64,000 bases of DNA from Abyssogena phaseoliformis symbiont OG214 (GCF_016592595.1 NZ_AP012977.1:682001-746000); one strand, 5' to 3'. Positions 49,053-58,232 are shown, counted from the first letter of the stretch. Numbers and translations: made by a program. Notes: generated by a model from the sequence alone, not told the origin.

Positions 49053-49820
49053 ATGAAAAAATTATTCATCATCCTGCCTTTTTTAGCATTATTACTTAAT
49101 AGTTGTTTTTGGCAAGAAGAAGCTAAAAGAGAATCTATCGCCAAAGGCTGGTCGCCAAAAACATTCTTTGCTCAAGCTAAAGAAGAGGCCTTATCAGGCT
49201 CAACAGACAAAGCCATTGCGCTTTTTGAACAACTACAAGCAGCCTACCCTGGTTCAAAATATGCACTACAGTCTAAATTAGAAATTGCTTATGTATTGTA
49301 TAAGGGCAAGGACTATGATCAAGCAATTGATCGCTTAAATAACTATATTAAGCTTTATCCAGAGCACTTCTCAACCCCGTATGCTTATTATTTACGTGGT
49401 GTTATTTCACAAGACAAATCTCGCTCGTTTTTGGATGACTACCTTACTGATAGCGCCCAACGTGATGTTAATTCAGTACGTGATGCTTTTAACTACTACC
49501 TAGCATTGATTGATAAATTTCCCAAAACTGAATATGCTGAAGAAGCCAAAACCCATCTAGTTATACTTAGAAATATTTTATCAAGGCATGAACTATTTGT
49601 GGCTATTTACTACACCAAAAGAGGGGCTAATATTGCTGCCATCAATCGCACTAAGTTTATCATTGAAAAATATCCAAACACACCTTCAGTACCTGCAGCA
49701 CTACATTTAATGGCACGTAATTACGACGCTATTAGTGCAAATATACTGGCAAAAGATGCACGCCGCGTACTAAAGAATAGTTATCCTTCGTACACACCAC
49801 ATTACTCTTTAGAAAACTAA
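49053..49820 (+). CDS. bamD: Outer-membrane assembly lipoprotein BamD
   Basis: Essential BAM-complex lipoprotein that helps fold outer-membrane proteins. The 255-residue protein has a signal peptide with lipobox LLNSC (acylated Cys18) and five TPR-like repeats: FFAQAKEEALSGSTDKAIAL, YALQSKLEIAYVLYKGKDYD, SFLDDYLTDSAQRDVNSVRD and the C-terminal IAAINRTKFIIEKYPNTPSV. The DSAQRD stretch between repeats is typical of BamD. It begins a plus-strand group with the MFS gene. Confidence 0.94.
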   Translation: MKKLFIILPFLALLLNSCFWQEEAKRESIAKGWSPKTFFAQAKEEALSGSTDKAIALFEQLQAAYPGSKYALQSKLEIAYVLYKGKDYDQAIDRLNNYIKLYPEHFSTPYAYYLRGVISQDKSRSFLDDYLTDSAQRDVNSVRDAFNYYLALIDKFPKTEYAEEAKTHLVILRNILSRHELFVAIYYTKRGANIAAINRTKFIIEKYPNTPSVPAALHLMARNYDAISANILAKDARRVLKNSYPSYTPHYSLEN

Positions 49821-49838
49821 AATTCTTAATCAGCTCCA

Positions 49839-51014
49839 ATGAATAAACAAGAAAGAGCTTTCGCATTTAAGATTTCTTTAATCATGGCCACGCGCATGCT
49901 GGGCTTGTTTATGATTTTCCCTATATTTTCAGTTTATGCTAGTGAATACACCAGCACCACGCCTTACCTAATAGGCTTGACTATTGGTATTTATGGCTTA
50001 ACTCAAGCATTATTACAAATCCCCTTTGGCTATTTATCAGACAAGTATGGTCGCAAACCCATGCTAATCATTGGTCTTATTATCTTTTTTATTGGCAGTG
50101 TTGTGGCCGCTAACTCAACAGACATCATAGGCATTGTTATTGGTAGAGCCTTGCAGGGTGCGGGTGCTATTTCAGCGGTATTGATGGCATTTTTAGCAGA
50201 TTTTGTTAATGAAAATCAACGTCCCAAAGCCAATGCTTTTGTGGGTGTGCAAATAGGCATAGCCTTTATGTTGGCCTTACTATTAGGTCCTATAATTAGT
50301 GTTAATTTAGGCATATCTGGTTTATTTTGGGTGATTGCTTTGCTTTCTGTTGTTGCACTGATTATTGTTAGCACCCTGCCCAACGCCAAACCTAAAGAGC
50401 AATATGCTTTGTCAATTGCAAACATCAAAAAAGTAATCAATATTGATTTACTACGGCTAGATTTCAGTGTCTTTGCACTACATTTAATTCTAACTTGTGC
50501 TTTTATCGCCATGCCAATTTTTTTAAAAGAAAACAATATTGTTGATATTAAAGACAGTTGGCAAATGTATTTACCTATTATTATCTTGTCCTTTGTTGGT
50601 ATGTTGCCAATGGTTATTCTGGCTTCCAAATATCAAAAAATTAAACCTGTGTTTTTAAGCGCCATTGCACTGCTGATTATCAGTCAAATTTTGTTTTACC
50701 AAATACAACTTACTTACACTTCGTTTTTTATTCTCTTAACTTTATTCTTTATTGCTTTTAATGCATTAGAAGCCATCCTACCCTCGCTCATAGCCTCAAG
50801 TGCAAGCACTGATAAACGTGGCTTAGCAATGGGTTTGTACGCCACATCACAGTTTTTAGGTGCGTTTGTTGGTGGTATTGTTGGCGGATGGATTTACAAC
50901 ATGTCTAATCTAAATAGTGTATTCTTATTCACCACATTTATTGCAATTGTTTGGTGGATAATTATCCTAATAACAAAGCAAAAAACACCCATTAAACGGG
51001 CAACAGAAAATTAA
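49839..51014 (+). CDS. MFS transporter
   Basis: A 391-residue inner-membrane permease with 12 predicted helices. [20 protein letters not shown] is the conserved MFS loop 2-3 motif, and [20 protein letters not shown] fits motif C-like antiporter sequence in helix 5. It is of the drug:H+ antiporter/YajR-like type. The substrate cannot be told from sequence. It starts 18 bp after bamD and ends 14 bp before ssb. Confidence 0.85.
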   Translation: MNKQERAFAFKISLIMATRMLGLFMIFPIFSVYASEYTSTTPYLIGLTIGIYGLTQALLQIPFGYLSDKYGRKPMLIIGLIIFFIGSVVAANSTDIIGIVIGRALQGAGAISAVLMAFLADFVNENQRPKANAFVGVQIGIAFMLALLLGPIISVNLGISGLFWVIALLSVVALIIVSTLPNAKPKEQYALSIANIKKVINIDLLRLDFSVFALHLILTCAFIAMPIFLKENNIVDIKDSWQMYLPIIILSFVGMLPMVILASKYQKIKPVFLSAIALLIISQILFYQIQLTYTSFFILLTLFFIAFNALEAILPSLIASSASTDKRGLAMGLYATSQFLGAFVGGIVGGWIYNMSNLNSVFLFTTFIAIVWWIIILITKQKTPIKRATEN

Positions 51015-51028
51015 TCGGAGCAAAAAAA

Positions 51029-51520
51029 ATGGCAGGAATCAACAAAGTAATTTTAGTAGGCAATTTAGGTCAAGATGTAGAATTAAAATACACCTCTGAT
51101 GGCAGAGCAATAACCAATTTATCCGTTGCAACCAGTGAAAGTTGGACAGACAAAAATACAGGACAAAAGGTTGATAAAACCGAATGGCACCGCGTTAGTT
51201 TATTTGGAAAATTAGCTGAGATTGCTGGTCAATACCTACACAAAGGCTCCAAGGTTTACGTTGAAGGTAACCTAAGAACACGCAAATGGCAAGACCAAAC
51301 TGGCGCTGACCACTTCACAACTGAAATAGTTGTGTCTGGTTTTAACGGCACATTACAAATGTTAGATCGTCGCGATAATGCTGATATGGGCGGTGCGCCC
51401 CAACCTCAACAATCAGCCCCTTCTGCGCCTGCACCACAGCAACAAGTTACAGCAGCGCCAATCTCAGACCCTATCGCACCTGTTGATAATTCTGGGTTTG
51501 ATGATGATATTCCTTTTTAA
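51029..51520 (+). CDS. ssb: Single-stranded DNA-binding protein
   Basis: Tetrameric protein that coats single-stranded DNA in replication and repair. Of the 163 residues, 1-110 form the OB fold ([59 protein letters not shown]). A Pro/Gln/Ala-rich linker follows, ending in DDDIPF, the acidic tip that recruits other proteins. A clear terminator follows at 51541. Confidence 0.97.
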   Translation: MAGINKVILVGNLGQDVELKYTSDGRAITNLSVATSESWTDKNTGQKVDKTEWHRVSLFGKLAEIAGQYLHKGSKVYVEGNLRTRKWQDQTGADHFTTEIVVSGFNGTLQMLDRRDNADMGGAPQPQQSAPSAPAPQQQVTAAPISDPIAPVDNSGFDDDIPF

Positions 51521-51540
51521 AAGCAACAACATACACCAAT

Positions 51541-51566
51541 AAAAAACCCATTTTCATGGGTTTTTT
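51541..51566. terminator. Bidirectional terminator between ssb and the HIT gene
   Basis: AAAAAACCCAT-tttc-ATGGGTTTTTT: a perfect 11-bp stem with A and T runs, placed between the convergent ssb and HIT genes. Confidence 0.85.
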
Positions 51567-51584
51567 ATTACATGCTCAAATGTG

Positions 51585-51977
51585 TTATTTATCTCGATTA
51601 CTCCAATAATCAGCCTTGTTTGAAATCACCCAGCGTACACCGCCCTTAGGGTTTTCAACATCATCTTTATATCTAGGAATCAAATGCACATGTAAGTGCA
51701 TAATGCTTTGCCCTGCTGCTTTACCATTATTCACACCAATGTTATAACCATCTGGAGAAAACTCCTCATCAAGAATAAGTTTAGCCTTTTGAATAGCTTT
51801 GGCAATCGCATTTTGCTCTTGCTCGGTAATGTCAAAATAAGTAGCAACGTGTCTTTTAGGGATAATCAACACATGCCCAGGAGAGGCAGGATAAGAGTCT
51901 AAAAATGTAATGGTTAAATCACACTGACCAATAATTCTTTCTTCGCGCAATTGACAAAACAAGCAATCTGTATTCAT
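51585..51977 (-). CDS. HIT-family nucleotide hydrolase
   Basis: A 130-residue histidine-triad protein: HLHVHLIPR near residue 98 carries the catalytic His. GHVLIIPKRHVATYFDI and NIGVNNGKAAGQSIMHLHVH are the other family blocks. CLFCQLREERIIG at the start has the two cysteines common in the HINT/Fhit-like group with a zinc site. Likely a purine nucleoside phosphoramidase or dinucleoside polyphosphate hydrolase; the exact substrate is unknown. Confidence 0.88.
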   Translation of the reverse strand: MNTDCLFCQLREERIIGQCDLTITFLDSYPASPGHVLIIPKRHVATYFDITEQEQNAIAKAIQKAKLILDEEFSPDGYNIGVNNGKAAGQSIMHLHVHLIPRYKDDVENPKGGVRWVISNKADYWSNRDK

Positions 51978-52079
51978 TTTTTTATTCCTAGAATAAATGA
52001 TTATTTTGGATGCATATTTTAACCCAAGCCAACATTAATAAGCATAATGCTTTGACCTTAAAAATAGCAAATCAGGCAA

Positions 52080-52112
52080 TAAAAAACCGGCATAAAGCCG
52101 GCTTTACTACGC
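52080..52112 (-). terminator. Terminator of the first sulfur-globule-like gene
   Basis: On the minus strand AGCCGGC, a five-base loop, then GCCGGTTTTTTATTG: GC stem and T tail, 11 bp after the stop at 52123. Confidence 0.8.
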
Positions 52113-52122
52113 AACTTATGAT

Positions 52123-52593
52123 TTATCGAGTATCTTCAGTTGATACTGAAGGCTCATCATTTTCTGTTTCAGCCGTTACTGGAATTGCTTGATTGTAGCC
52201 ATAATTCCAAGGGCTGTTATTCATTGCTCCAAACGAACTAGGGCTGGTATTAAACCCCCAAGGTCTGGTAGTGCCAGTATCAAAACTAAACGGCTGACCA
52301 TTACTATTATTAAAAGGACTGAAGTTGTTATTAGTTCTAAACGGCGTAAAAGAATTATTATTATTCCAAGGATAATTTCCCCAATTGTTACCATTACCCC
52401 AAGGTGAATTGCCATAACTACTGCCGTTCCAAGGTGTATCGTTACCACCCCATGGTGTGTTGTTAACATTGCCATTACTCCAAGGCGTGTTGTTGCCAAA
52501 ATTCATTGGACTGTTGCTATTCCAATTATTGCCCCAATTTGCAGTAACATTAAGTGCCAATGTTAGTAAAGAAATTGTTATTATTTTTTTCAT
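52123..52593 (-). CDS. Secreted Asn/Trp/Pro-rich repeat protein, sulfur-globule-like (1)
   Basis: A 156-residue protein with a signal peptide (MKKIITISLLTLALNVTA) followed by low-complexity repeats of NPWG/TPWN type: NNTPWGGNDTPWNG, SYGNSPWGNGNNWGNYPWN. The composition is dominated by Asn, Gly, Pro, Trp and Ser, with no Cys. This resembles the sulfur-globule envelope proteins (Sgp CV2-like) of sulfur-oxidising gammaproteobacteria, which coat periplasmic sulfur stores. Assignment rests on composition and layout, not on a conserved motif. It has its own terminator and no operon partner. Confidence 0.62.
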   Translation of the reverse strand: MKKIITISLLTLALNVTANWGNNWNSNSPMNFGNNTPWSNGNVNNTPWGGNDTPWNGSSYGNSPWGNGNNWGNYPWNNNNSFTPFRTNNNFSPFNNSNGQPFSFDTGTTRPWGFNTSPSSFGAMNNSPWNYGYNQAIPVTAETENDEPSVSTEDTR

Positions 52594-52655
52594 ACTTTTC
52601 CACTCCTTAATTATTAATTAATCGTCATTATAAACCTAATGTCTTACTTTTAGCG

Positions 52656-52685
52656 AAAAAAAACCAGCAACTAATGCTGGTTTTT
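52656..52685 (-). terminator. Terminator of the second sulfur-globule-like gene
   Basis: AAAAACCAGC-aactaat-GCTGGTTTTT: GC stem with long T tail in minus orientation, 17 bp after the stop at 52702. Confidence 0.85.
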
Positions 52686-52701
52686 AATCATAGCTTTTAT
52701 A

Positions 52702-53070
52702 CTATCTTGCTGTTGGTACTACTGGTGTAGCCATGTTAGGTGCAACGCCAGGTCCCCATGGGGTATTTACATAACTATTGGGTGCAAAACCATAACCATA
52801 ACCATTGCGACCATAACCATAATAGTTATTGTTATTGTTATTCCAACCGTTATTGTCAAACTCATCAAACATATTGCCCATTTCTTCTGGATACCAACGA
52901 GGATCCCAAAAATCGTATGGGTTGTAACCAAACATGCCATTATCTTCTTGATAGCCATAACCATTATGGTTGTTGTAACCATTGCTCCGAGGGGTGTTGT
53001 TGTTCCAAAATGCATTTGCACTTAGAATGAATGCCAATAGCACTATTGCAAAAATCTTTTTCATTGTCAT
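52702..53070 (-). CDS. Secreted Gly/Tyr/Asn-rich protein, sulfur-globule-like (2)
   Basis: A 122-residue exported protein. The N-terminus MTMKKIFAIVLLAFILSANA is the signal peptide (a second Met at position 3 is an alternative start). The mature part has FWNNNTPRSNGYNNHNGYGY, a short acidic stretch (DPRWYPEEMGNMFDEFDN), and a Tyr/Gly repeat (NNNNYYGYGRNGYGYGFAP). The Gly-Tyr repeats and the AFW start after the cleavage site look like Sgp CV1 of Allochromatium-type organisms. Confidence 0.65.
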   Translation of the reverse strand: MTMKKIFAIVLLAFILSANAFWNNNTPRSNGYNNHNGYGYQEDNGMFGYNPYDFWDPRWYPEEMGNMFDEFDNNGWNNNNNNYYGYGRNGYGYGFAPNSYVNTPWGPGVAPNMATPVVPTAR

Positions 53071-53124
53071 ATCTCCATTTAATTAACTTGATTTGTATTA
53101 TATCATAATGATATATTTATGCAA

Positions 53125-53147
53125 ATTAGTCTTTAAGCAAGACTAAT
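53125..53147 (-). terminator. Hairpin after the third sulfur-globule-like gene
   Basis: ATTAGTCTT-taagc-AAGACTAAT: a perfect 9-bp stem just beyond the stop at 53150, with a weak T tail. Confidence 0.5.
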
Positions 53148-53149
53148 AT

Positions 53150-53548
53150 TTAAAAAGAGTGGGAACTGCGTGAATATCGATAGTCAGTATAAGACTTTGG
53201 CGACCCAGAATTGTTCACTACTGGGGTATGATTAGGCGTAGAAAATGACATGGCTGCAGGTGTTTCATATATCAAAGGCGTGGTGTTGTTTTCTGCTTGA
53301 TATGCCTGACTAGGGGTTGGCATTTGATTCATATTAAAGCGTGAGGCGTTGGTATTAAATGCTTGATTGTTATAGGGATAAGGGTAGGGGTAATTATAAC
53401 GACGATTGTTAGTATTATTATCTACCCTTTCCATCCAAACTGGCCAATCGTTATTCTTATAACCAGCACCATAACTGTTAAAGTCTAAAAATGCAGTTGT
53501 ATTTAAACTTATGATTAGCAATCCAAGTAATAATATCTTTTTCACCAC
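53150..53548 (-). CDS. Secreted Asn/Tyr/Pro-rich protein, possibly sulfur-globule-associated (3)
   Basis: A 132-residue exported protein with signal peptide MVKKILLLGLLIISLNTTA. The mature start FLDFNSYGAGYKNNDWPVW and the PYPYPYNNQAFNTN stretch are low-complexity like its two neighbours, but repeats are weaker and the C-terminus (SGSPKSYTDYRYSRSSHSF) is Ser/Tyr-rich. It may be a diverged paralogue. The three genes lie in a row on one strand, each with its own hairpin, so each is probably transcribed separately. Confidence 0.5.
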   Translation of the reverse strand: MVKKILLLGLLIISLNTTAFLDFNSYGAGYKNNDWPVWMERVDNNTNNRRYNYPYPYPYNNQAFNTNASRFNMNQMPTPSQAYQAENNTTPLIYETPAAMSFSTPNHTPVVNNSGSPKSYTDYRYSRSSHSF

Positions 53549-53591
53549 ATCCCCTACACTTTATTACAATTTAGAACTTATTATATACTTG

Positions 53592-53597
53592 TATAAT
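53592..53597 (+). promoter_or_regulatory. metH -10 box overlapping the first ATG
   Basis: TATAAT here overlaps the ATG at 53596. If this is the real -10, transcription starts near 53604 and the second ATG at 53605 (MNTKQILQ) would begin an almost leaderless message. No ribosome site precedes either ATG. It may be chance in AT-rich DNA. Confidence 0.4.
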
Positions 53598-56500
53598 GCC
53601 AACCATGAATACAAAGCAGATATTACAATCTCTTTTAGAACAACGAATTTTAGTACTTGATGGTGCCATGGGCACCATGATTCAAAAGCATAAATTAACC
53701 GAGCAAGACTATCGTGGCGAGCGTTTTAACGATTGGCATGTTTTGGTTCAAGGTAACAACGATTTACTTTCACTGACTCAGCCTCAAATTATTAAAGACA
53801 TTCACAAAGACTACTTAAAAGCAGGTGCTGATATTATTGAAACCAATACCTTTAATGCAACGCGCACTTCCATGTCTGATTATAAAATGGAAGCATTAGC
53901 CTATGAAATTAACCTTGAAAGTGCCAAAATGGCACGCCAAGCAGCAGATGAATTTTCAAGTGCTGAAAAACTAAGATTTGTTGCTGGTGTTATTGGCCCA
54001 ACCTCACGCACTTGTTCACTCTCGCCAGATGTCAACGACCCTGGGTTTAGGAACGTCACCTTTGATGAGTTGGTTGATGTTTATATAGAGTCTACTCGTG
54101 GTTTGATTAAAGGTGGTGCAGATATTATTCTGATTGAAACTATCTTTGATACACTCAACGCAAAAGCTGCTATCTTTGCCGTTGAGCAAGTCTTTGAAGA
54201 TGACGATGTCGAATTGCCAATTATGATTTCTGGCACCATTACTGACGCCTCTGGTCGCACTCTATCTGGGCAAATGACCGAGGCTTTTTATAACTCACTA
54301 CGCCACGCTAAACCAATCTCTATTGGGCTTAATTGTGCATTAGGGCCTGATTTATTACGCCAATATGTGGCTGAAATGTCACGCGTGGCAGACACTTATG
54401 TATCAGCCCATCCAAATGCTGGCTTGCCCAATGAATTTGGCGAATATGACTTAGGCGCCCTAACCATGAGTGAGCAAGTAAGCGAATGGGCAAACTCAGG
54501 CTTGGTGAATATCTTAGGTGGCTGCTGTGGCTCAACGCCTGAACATATTAAAGCCATTGCCAATGCTATTAAAGACATACCACCAAGAAAAATCCCCACC
54601 ATTAAGCCAGAATGTCGCTTGTCAGGGCTTGAAGCCTTTAATATTGGTGATGATTCACTGTTTGTAAATATTGGCGAACGTGCTAATATTACAGGTTCAG
54701 CTAAATTTAAACGCCTCATTCTTAACGAAGAATATGAAGAAGCATTAGACATTTGCCGTACGCAAGTTGAAGAAGGCGCACAAGTGGTTGATATCAATAT
54801 GGACGAAGGCATGCTTGATGGCAAAGCTGCTATGGTTCGTTTTATGAATCTAATCGCCTCAGAACCTGACATTGCTAAAGTGGCACTAATGGTGGACTCT
54901 TCTAAATGGGAGATTATCGAAGCTGGGCTTAAATGCACACAAGGCAAGCCCATTGTTAACTCCATCTCACTCAAGGAAGGCAAGGCAAACTTTATACAAT
55001 ACGCTCGTCTGTGTAAACGCTATGGCGCGGCGATTATCGTTATGGCATTTGATGAAGTCGGGCAAGCAGACACGCAAGCACGCAAAATTGAAATTTGCAC
55101 TAATGCTTACAATATCCTAGTTGATGAGGTTAATTTCCCACCAGAAGACATTATTTTTGACCCCAATATTTTTGCCGTCGCAACAGGTATTGAGGCGCAT
55201 GATAATTATGGGGTAGACTTTATTGAAGCCACACGCATTATTAATAAAAATCTACCTTACGCCAAAATATCTGGTGGTGTATCTAACGTTTCGTTCTCAT
55301 TTAGAGGCAACAATCCAGTACGCGAGGCAATTCACTCGGTATTTTTATACCACGTTATCAAAGCTGGCATGACGATGGGCATCGTCAATGCAGGGCAATT
55401 AGTGGTTTATGATGACATTGACCCTAAACTTAAAAAAGCCGTTGAAGATGTGGTGCTTAATGCTGATAATAAAGCTGGTGAGCGTTTGGTGAATATTGCC
55501 GCTCAATTCTCTGGCTCACTTGAGCAAAAAGACAACAGCAAAGATTTAGAATGGCGTACATGGGCAGTAGAAAAACGCCTAGAACATGCACTAGTCAAAG
55601 GCATTAACAAATATATTAATGAGGATACTCAAGAAGCCTTTGATAAATTAGGTCGTCCTATTCTCGTTATCGAAGGCCCACTTATGAGTGGCATGAATAT
55701 TGTCGGTGATTTGTTTGGTGCGGGCAAAATGTTCTTGCCACAAGTGGTCAAATCCGCCCGCGTGATGAAAAAATCCGTCGCCTACCTAGACCCATTCTTA
55801 GAAGCCGAAAAAGAAGATTGTGCCTCCACTTCACAAGGCAAAATCTTAATGGCAACGGTTAAAGGCGATGTGCACGATATTGGTAAAAATATTGTTGGTG
55901 TGGTGCTTTCTTGTAATAATTATGAGATTATAGATTTAGGCGTGATGGTACCTGCTGAGACCATTTTAGAAACCGCCAGAAAAGAAAATGTCGACATTAT
56001 CGGCCTATCTGGACTCATCACCCCCTCACTAGATGAAATGGTGTTTGTCGCTAAAGAAATGACTCGCCAAGGCTTTAAACTACCCCTAATGATTGGCGGT
56101 GCCACCACCTCTAAAGCGCATACAGCCGTAAAAATTGAGCCAGAATACAATCATGGCGTGTTTTACGTACAAGATGCCTCTAAATCTGTTGGCGTGGCCT
56201 CGAGCCTACTGTCTGAGAAGTTAAAACCAAAACTACTAGCTGACACCCAACAAGAATACGAAATCGTCAGGAAACGCCGTGCCAACAAAGGCAAAAGCAA
56301 ACTCATTTCTTTAGAAAAGGCCAGAGCCAACAAGCCCAATGTCTCTTTTAATGCTATTGTTAAACCTAAAAAATTAGGCATTCATGTTTTTAAAGACTAC
56401 GACTTAGCCGAAATTTTAAAATTTATTGACTGGGTGCCATTTTTCCACACTTGGGAATTAGCCGGAAAATTCCCCGATATCTTAACGGATGAGGTTGTGG

Positions 56501-56868
56501 GTAAATCTGCTAGCGCACTGTTTGATGATGTCAAAGCTTTATTTAAAAAAGTGATTGACGAAAAATTACTCACCGCTAATGCTGTTATCGGCATTTTCCC
56601 AGCCAACAGCATCAATGAAGACATTGAGTTATATGATGAAAACGGTGAAGTACTCATGACCCTTAACCATCTACGCCAACAGTTGGATAAAAAAGGCAAT
56701 ACCCCAAATTTTTGTTTAAGCGACTTCATTGCCCCAAAAGACAGTGATATTCAAGATTATATGGGTGCTTTTGCCGTGACCACTGGCATTAATATCGAAC
56801 CACTCATCAGCGCATTTGAAGCTGATCATGACGATTACAACTCAATTATGATTAAGACTGTGGCTTGA
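53596..56868 (+). CDS. metH: Cobalamin-dependent methionine synthase, main part (end altered by artefact)
   Basis: Transfers the methyl group of 5-methyltetrahydrofolate to homocysteine through cobalamin. Domains: homocysteine-binding (residues 1-330) with zinc cysteines in GLNCALGP and GGCCGSTP; pterin-binding ([20 protein letters not shown], about 350-620); cobalamin cap and B12 domain with [15 protein letters not shown] (Asp-x-His-x-x-Gly, His near residue 760); and the start of the AdoMet activation domain. The frame ends at TGA 56866-56868 only because foreign linker sequence follows codon GCT. The true protein continues at 57364 (ADRLAEAFTELMHFKLRTEL); the intact gene would end at 57756. 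Confidence 0.95.
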   Translation: MPTMNTKQILQSLLEQRILVLDGAMGTMIQKHKLTEQDYRGERFNDWHVLVQGNNDLLSLTQPQIIKDIHKDYLKAGADIIETNTFNATRTSMSDYKMEALAYEINLESAKMARQAADEFSSAEKLRFVAGVIGPTSRTCSLSPDVNDPGFRNVTFDELVDVYIESTRGLIKGGADIILIETIFDTLNAKAAIFAVEQVFEDDDVELPIMISGTITDASGRTLSGQMTEAFYNSLRHAKPISIGLNCALGPDLLRQYVAEMSRVADTYVSAHPNAGLPNEFGEYDLGALTMSEQVSEWANSGLVNILGGCCGSTPEHIKAIANAIKDIPPRKIPTIKPECRLSGLEAFNIGDDSLFVNIGERANITGSAKFKRLILNEEYEEALDICRTQVEEGAQVVDINMDEGMLDGKAAMVRFMNLIASEPDIAKVALMVDSSKWEIIEAGLKCTQGKPIVNSISLKEGKANFIQYARLCKRYGAAIIVMAFDEVGQADTQARKIEICTNAYNILVDEVNFPPEDIIFDPNIFAVATGIEAHDNYGVDFIEATRIINKNLPYAKISGGVSNVSFSFRGNNPVREAIHSVFLYHVIKAGMTMGIVNAGQLVVYDDIDPKLKKAVEDVVLNADNKAGERLVNIAAQFSGSLEQKDNSKDLEWRTWAVEKRLEHALVKGINKYINEDTQEAFDKLGRPILVIEGPLMSGMNIVGDLFGAGKMFLPQVVKSARVMKKSVAYLDPFLEAEKEDCASTSQGKILMATVKGDVHDIGKNIVGVVLSCNNYEIIDLGVMVPAETILETARKENVDIIGLSGLITPSLDEMVFVAKEMTRQGFKLPLMIGGATTSKAHTAVKIEPEYNHGVFYVQDASKSVGVASSLLSEKLKPKLLADTQQEYEIVRKRRANKGKSKLISLEKARANKPNVSFNAIVKPKKLGIHVFKDYDLAEILKFIDWVPFFHTWELAGKFPDILTDEVVGKSASALFDDVKALFKKVIDEKLLTANAVIGIFPANSINEDIELYDENGEVLMTLNHLRQQLDKKGNTPNFCLSDFIAPKDSDIQDYMGAFAVTTGINIEPLISAFEADHDDYNSIMIKTVA
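56408..56865 (+). repeat. Direct repeat, copy 1 (true metH sequence)
   Basis: 458 bp within metH, repeated almost exactly at 56907-57363. This copy keeps the correct reading frame with the rest of metH and is taken as the accurate one. Differences from copy 2 are confined to the first 40 bp and are homopolymer changes (AAA/AA, TTTT/TTT, TTTTT-CC/TTTT-CCC). Confidence 0.95.
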
Positions 56869-56905
56869 TAACTTCGTATAATGTATGCTATACGAAGTTA
56901 TTACG
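56868..56905 (+). other. loxP site plus TACG, matching a 454 paired-end library linker
   Basis: 56868-56901 is the complete 34-bp wild-type loxP: 13-bp arm ATAACTTCGTATA, spacer ATGTATGC, 13-bp arm TATACGAAGTTAT. The next four bases, TACG, also match the Cre-lox linker used in Roche 454 Titanium paired-end libraries as I recall it; the linker's first four bases (TCGT) are not present. Natural loxP occurs in phage P1, and cloned loxP in fosmid/BAC vectors, but nothing of P1 or a vector is nearby. The best reading is a sequencing adaptor left in the assembly. Confidence 0.95.
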
Positions 56906-56906
56906 T

Positions 56907-57363
56907 CCGAATTTAAAATTTAATTGACTGGGTGCCATTTTCCCACACTTGGGAATTAGCCGGAAAATTCCCCGATATCTTAACGGATGAGGTTGTGGGT
57001 AAATCTGCTAGCGCACTGTTTGATGATGTCAAAGCTTTATTTAAAAAAGTGATTGACGAAAAATTACTCACCGCTAATGCTGTTATCGGCATTTTCCCAG
57101 CCAACAGCATCAATGAAGACATTGAGTTATATGATGAAAACGGTGAAGTACTCATGACCCTTAACCATCTACGCCAACAGTTGGATAAAAAAGGCAATAC
57201 CCCAAATTTTTGTTTAAGCGACTTCATTGCCCCAAAAGACAGTGATATTCAAGATTATATGGGTGCTTTTGCCGTGACCACTGGCATTAATATCGAACCA
57301 CTCATCAGCGCATTTGAAGCTGATCATGACGATTACAACTCAATTATGATTAAGACTGTGGCT
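56907..57363 (+). repeat. Direct repeat, copy 2 (artefactual duplicate)
   Basis: 457 bp duplicating 56408-56865, starting at CCGAA just after the linker. Its first 40 bp carry homopolymer-length differences typical of a single low-quality 454 read. From about 56950 on it is identical to copy 1 as far as I can compare by eye. Confidence 0.93.
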
Positions 57364-57756
57364 GACCGCCTAGCCGAAGCCTTCACCGAACTTATGCACT
57401 TTAAACTACGCACCGAACTTTGGAGTTATAGCTCTGAGGCATTTGACAACAACCAACTTATCCAAGAAAAGTTTGACGGCATCCGTCCTGCCCCCGGCTA
57501 TCCATCTTGCCCTGAACATAGCGAAAAAGAAAAGCTCTGGGATTTGCTTAATGTTGAGAAAAACACTGGCATGACCCTTACTAGCTCATTCGCCATGCTA
57601 CCCACTGCTAGCGTCAGTGGCTGGTATTTTGCTAACCCTGATGCCAAATACTTTGGTGTTGCGAAAATCAACCAAGCACAACTAGAAAACTACGCCAAAC
57701 GCAAAGGTATCTCATTAGAACAAGCAGAAAAACTACTTTCACCTAATTTAGAATAG
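57364..57756 (+). CDS. metH: Methionine synthase, C-terminal activation domain (continuation of metH)
   Basis: Continues directly from GCT at 56863-56865 when the linker and duplicate are removed: ADRLAEAFTELMHFKLRTEL, then the AdoMet-binding block GIRPAPGYPSCPEHSEKEKL, and GMTLTSSFAMLPTASVSGWY near the end. These are the family's activation-domain motifs, needed to re-methylate oxidised cobalamin with AdoMet and flavodoxin. In the raw sequence the frame opens within the duplicate (about 56932) and would give a 274-residue fragment, but that protein probably does not exist. The joined gene would be about 1,220 codons, the normal MetH length. Confidence 0.9.
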   Translation, partial: DRLAEAFTELMHFKLRTELWSYSSEAFDNNQLIQEKFDGIRPAPGYPSCPEHSEKEKLWDLLNVEKNTGMTLTSSFAMLPTASVSGWYFANPDAKYFGVAKINQAQLENYAKRKGISLEQAEKLLSPNLE

Positions 57757-57802
57757 TTGTTTTTAATAGAGTATATAAGGGAATATGTCCTTATAATAAT
57801 AG
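57756..57802 (+). repeat. Short dispersed repeat, copy B
   Basis: GTTGTTTTTAATAGAGTAT, then TATAAGGGAATATGTCCTTATA (a hairpin: TATAAGG/CCTTATA), then ATAATAG. Copy A at 8267-8302 shares both flanks but lacks the left hairpin arm. Copy B starts at the last base of the metH stop codon and lies just before the first cassette-like gene, so it could carry its promoter. Confidence 0.55.
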
Positions 57803-57827
57803 TTAACGCAAAAAAAAGAAATATCAC

Positions 57828-58232
57828 ATGTCTGAATTATCAAAGAATATTATAACCGAACAGCACAAGGGTGTTCATAAACAGTTTGACTGCGTGTATG
57901 CAGCAGCACTCGCATATATGTCTTTAAAATATAGTAGAGATTCCCTTGATACGGTACTACGGACACAGCATAAGAAAATTATAAAAAATGAGATTAAACA
58001 ATCAATGAGAAATATTGGATTCAAACCAGATTTTTTATCCTCAGAGCTGGGGTATTATGCATACGAATTCTGGGAAGTAATCGTAAATGAACGGTTTGGA
58101 TCAAATATTTTAGAAGAAAATTTATCTCAATTCACGGATGGTACTCTGCAACAAATGGGCGAATATTTGGACGAGCAATTTCGTAATGAAGGTAGAGCAG
58201 ACTCAATAGGGTTCCTGAAAACTCTGCTTTAA
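57828..58232 (+). CDS. Unrecognised protein, first gene of the cassette island
   Basis: A 134-residue soluble, mostly helical, mildly acidic protein: EQHKGVHKQFDCVYAAALAY, ELGYYAYEFWEVIVNERFGS, QFTDGTLQQMGEYLDEQFRN. No known motif is visible. Its stop overlaps (TAATG) the start of a 26-codon membrane-peptide frame, and both are followed by an attC site at 58367, so they look like the cargo of one integron cassette. No Shine-Dalgarno sequence precedes the ATG. Confidence 0.6.
   Translation: MSELSKNIITEQHKGVHKQFDCVYAAALAYMSLKYSRDSLDTVLRTQHKKIIKNEIKQSMRNIGFKPDFLSSELGYYAYEFWEVIVNERFGSNILEENLSQFTDGTLQQMGEYLDEQFRNEGRADSIGFLKTLL

Noticed and set aside
52189-53030. Plus-strand frames antisense to the sulfur-globule-like genes
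   Set aside because: Composition mirrors the repeats on the other strand; no signal peptide or ribosome site.
53592-53605. Cobalamin riboswitch controlling metH
   Set aside because: Only 47 bp separate metH from the divergent gene, too short for a B12 riboswitch.
56868-56901. Natural loxP / P1-like prophage or a Cre-based element
   Set aside because: No phage or cre-like gene is nearby, the flanking DNA is one gene duplicated, and the extra TACG and homopolymer differences fit a sequencing linker better.
56868-56905. Fosmid or BAC vector carry-over
   Set aside because: Such vectors also carry loxP, but no other vector sequence flanks the site and the host duplication is not explained by it. 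Not fully excluded.
56932-57756. A second, short methionine synthase gene or split MetH
   Set aside because: Its first 430 bp duplicate metH exactly and are separated from it only by the linker; it is the missing end of the same gene.
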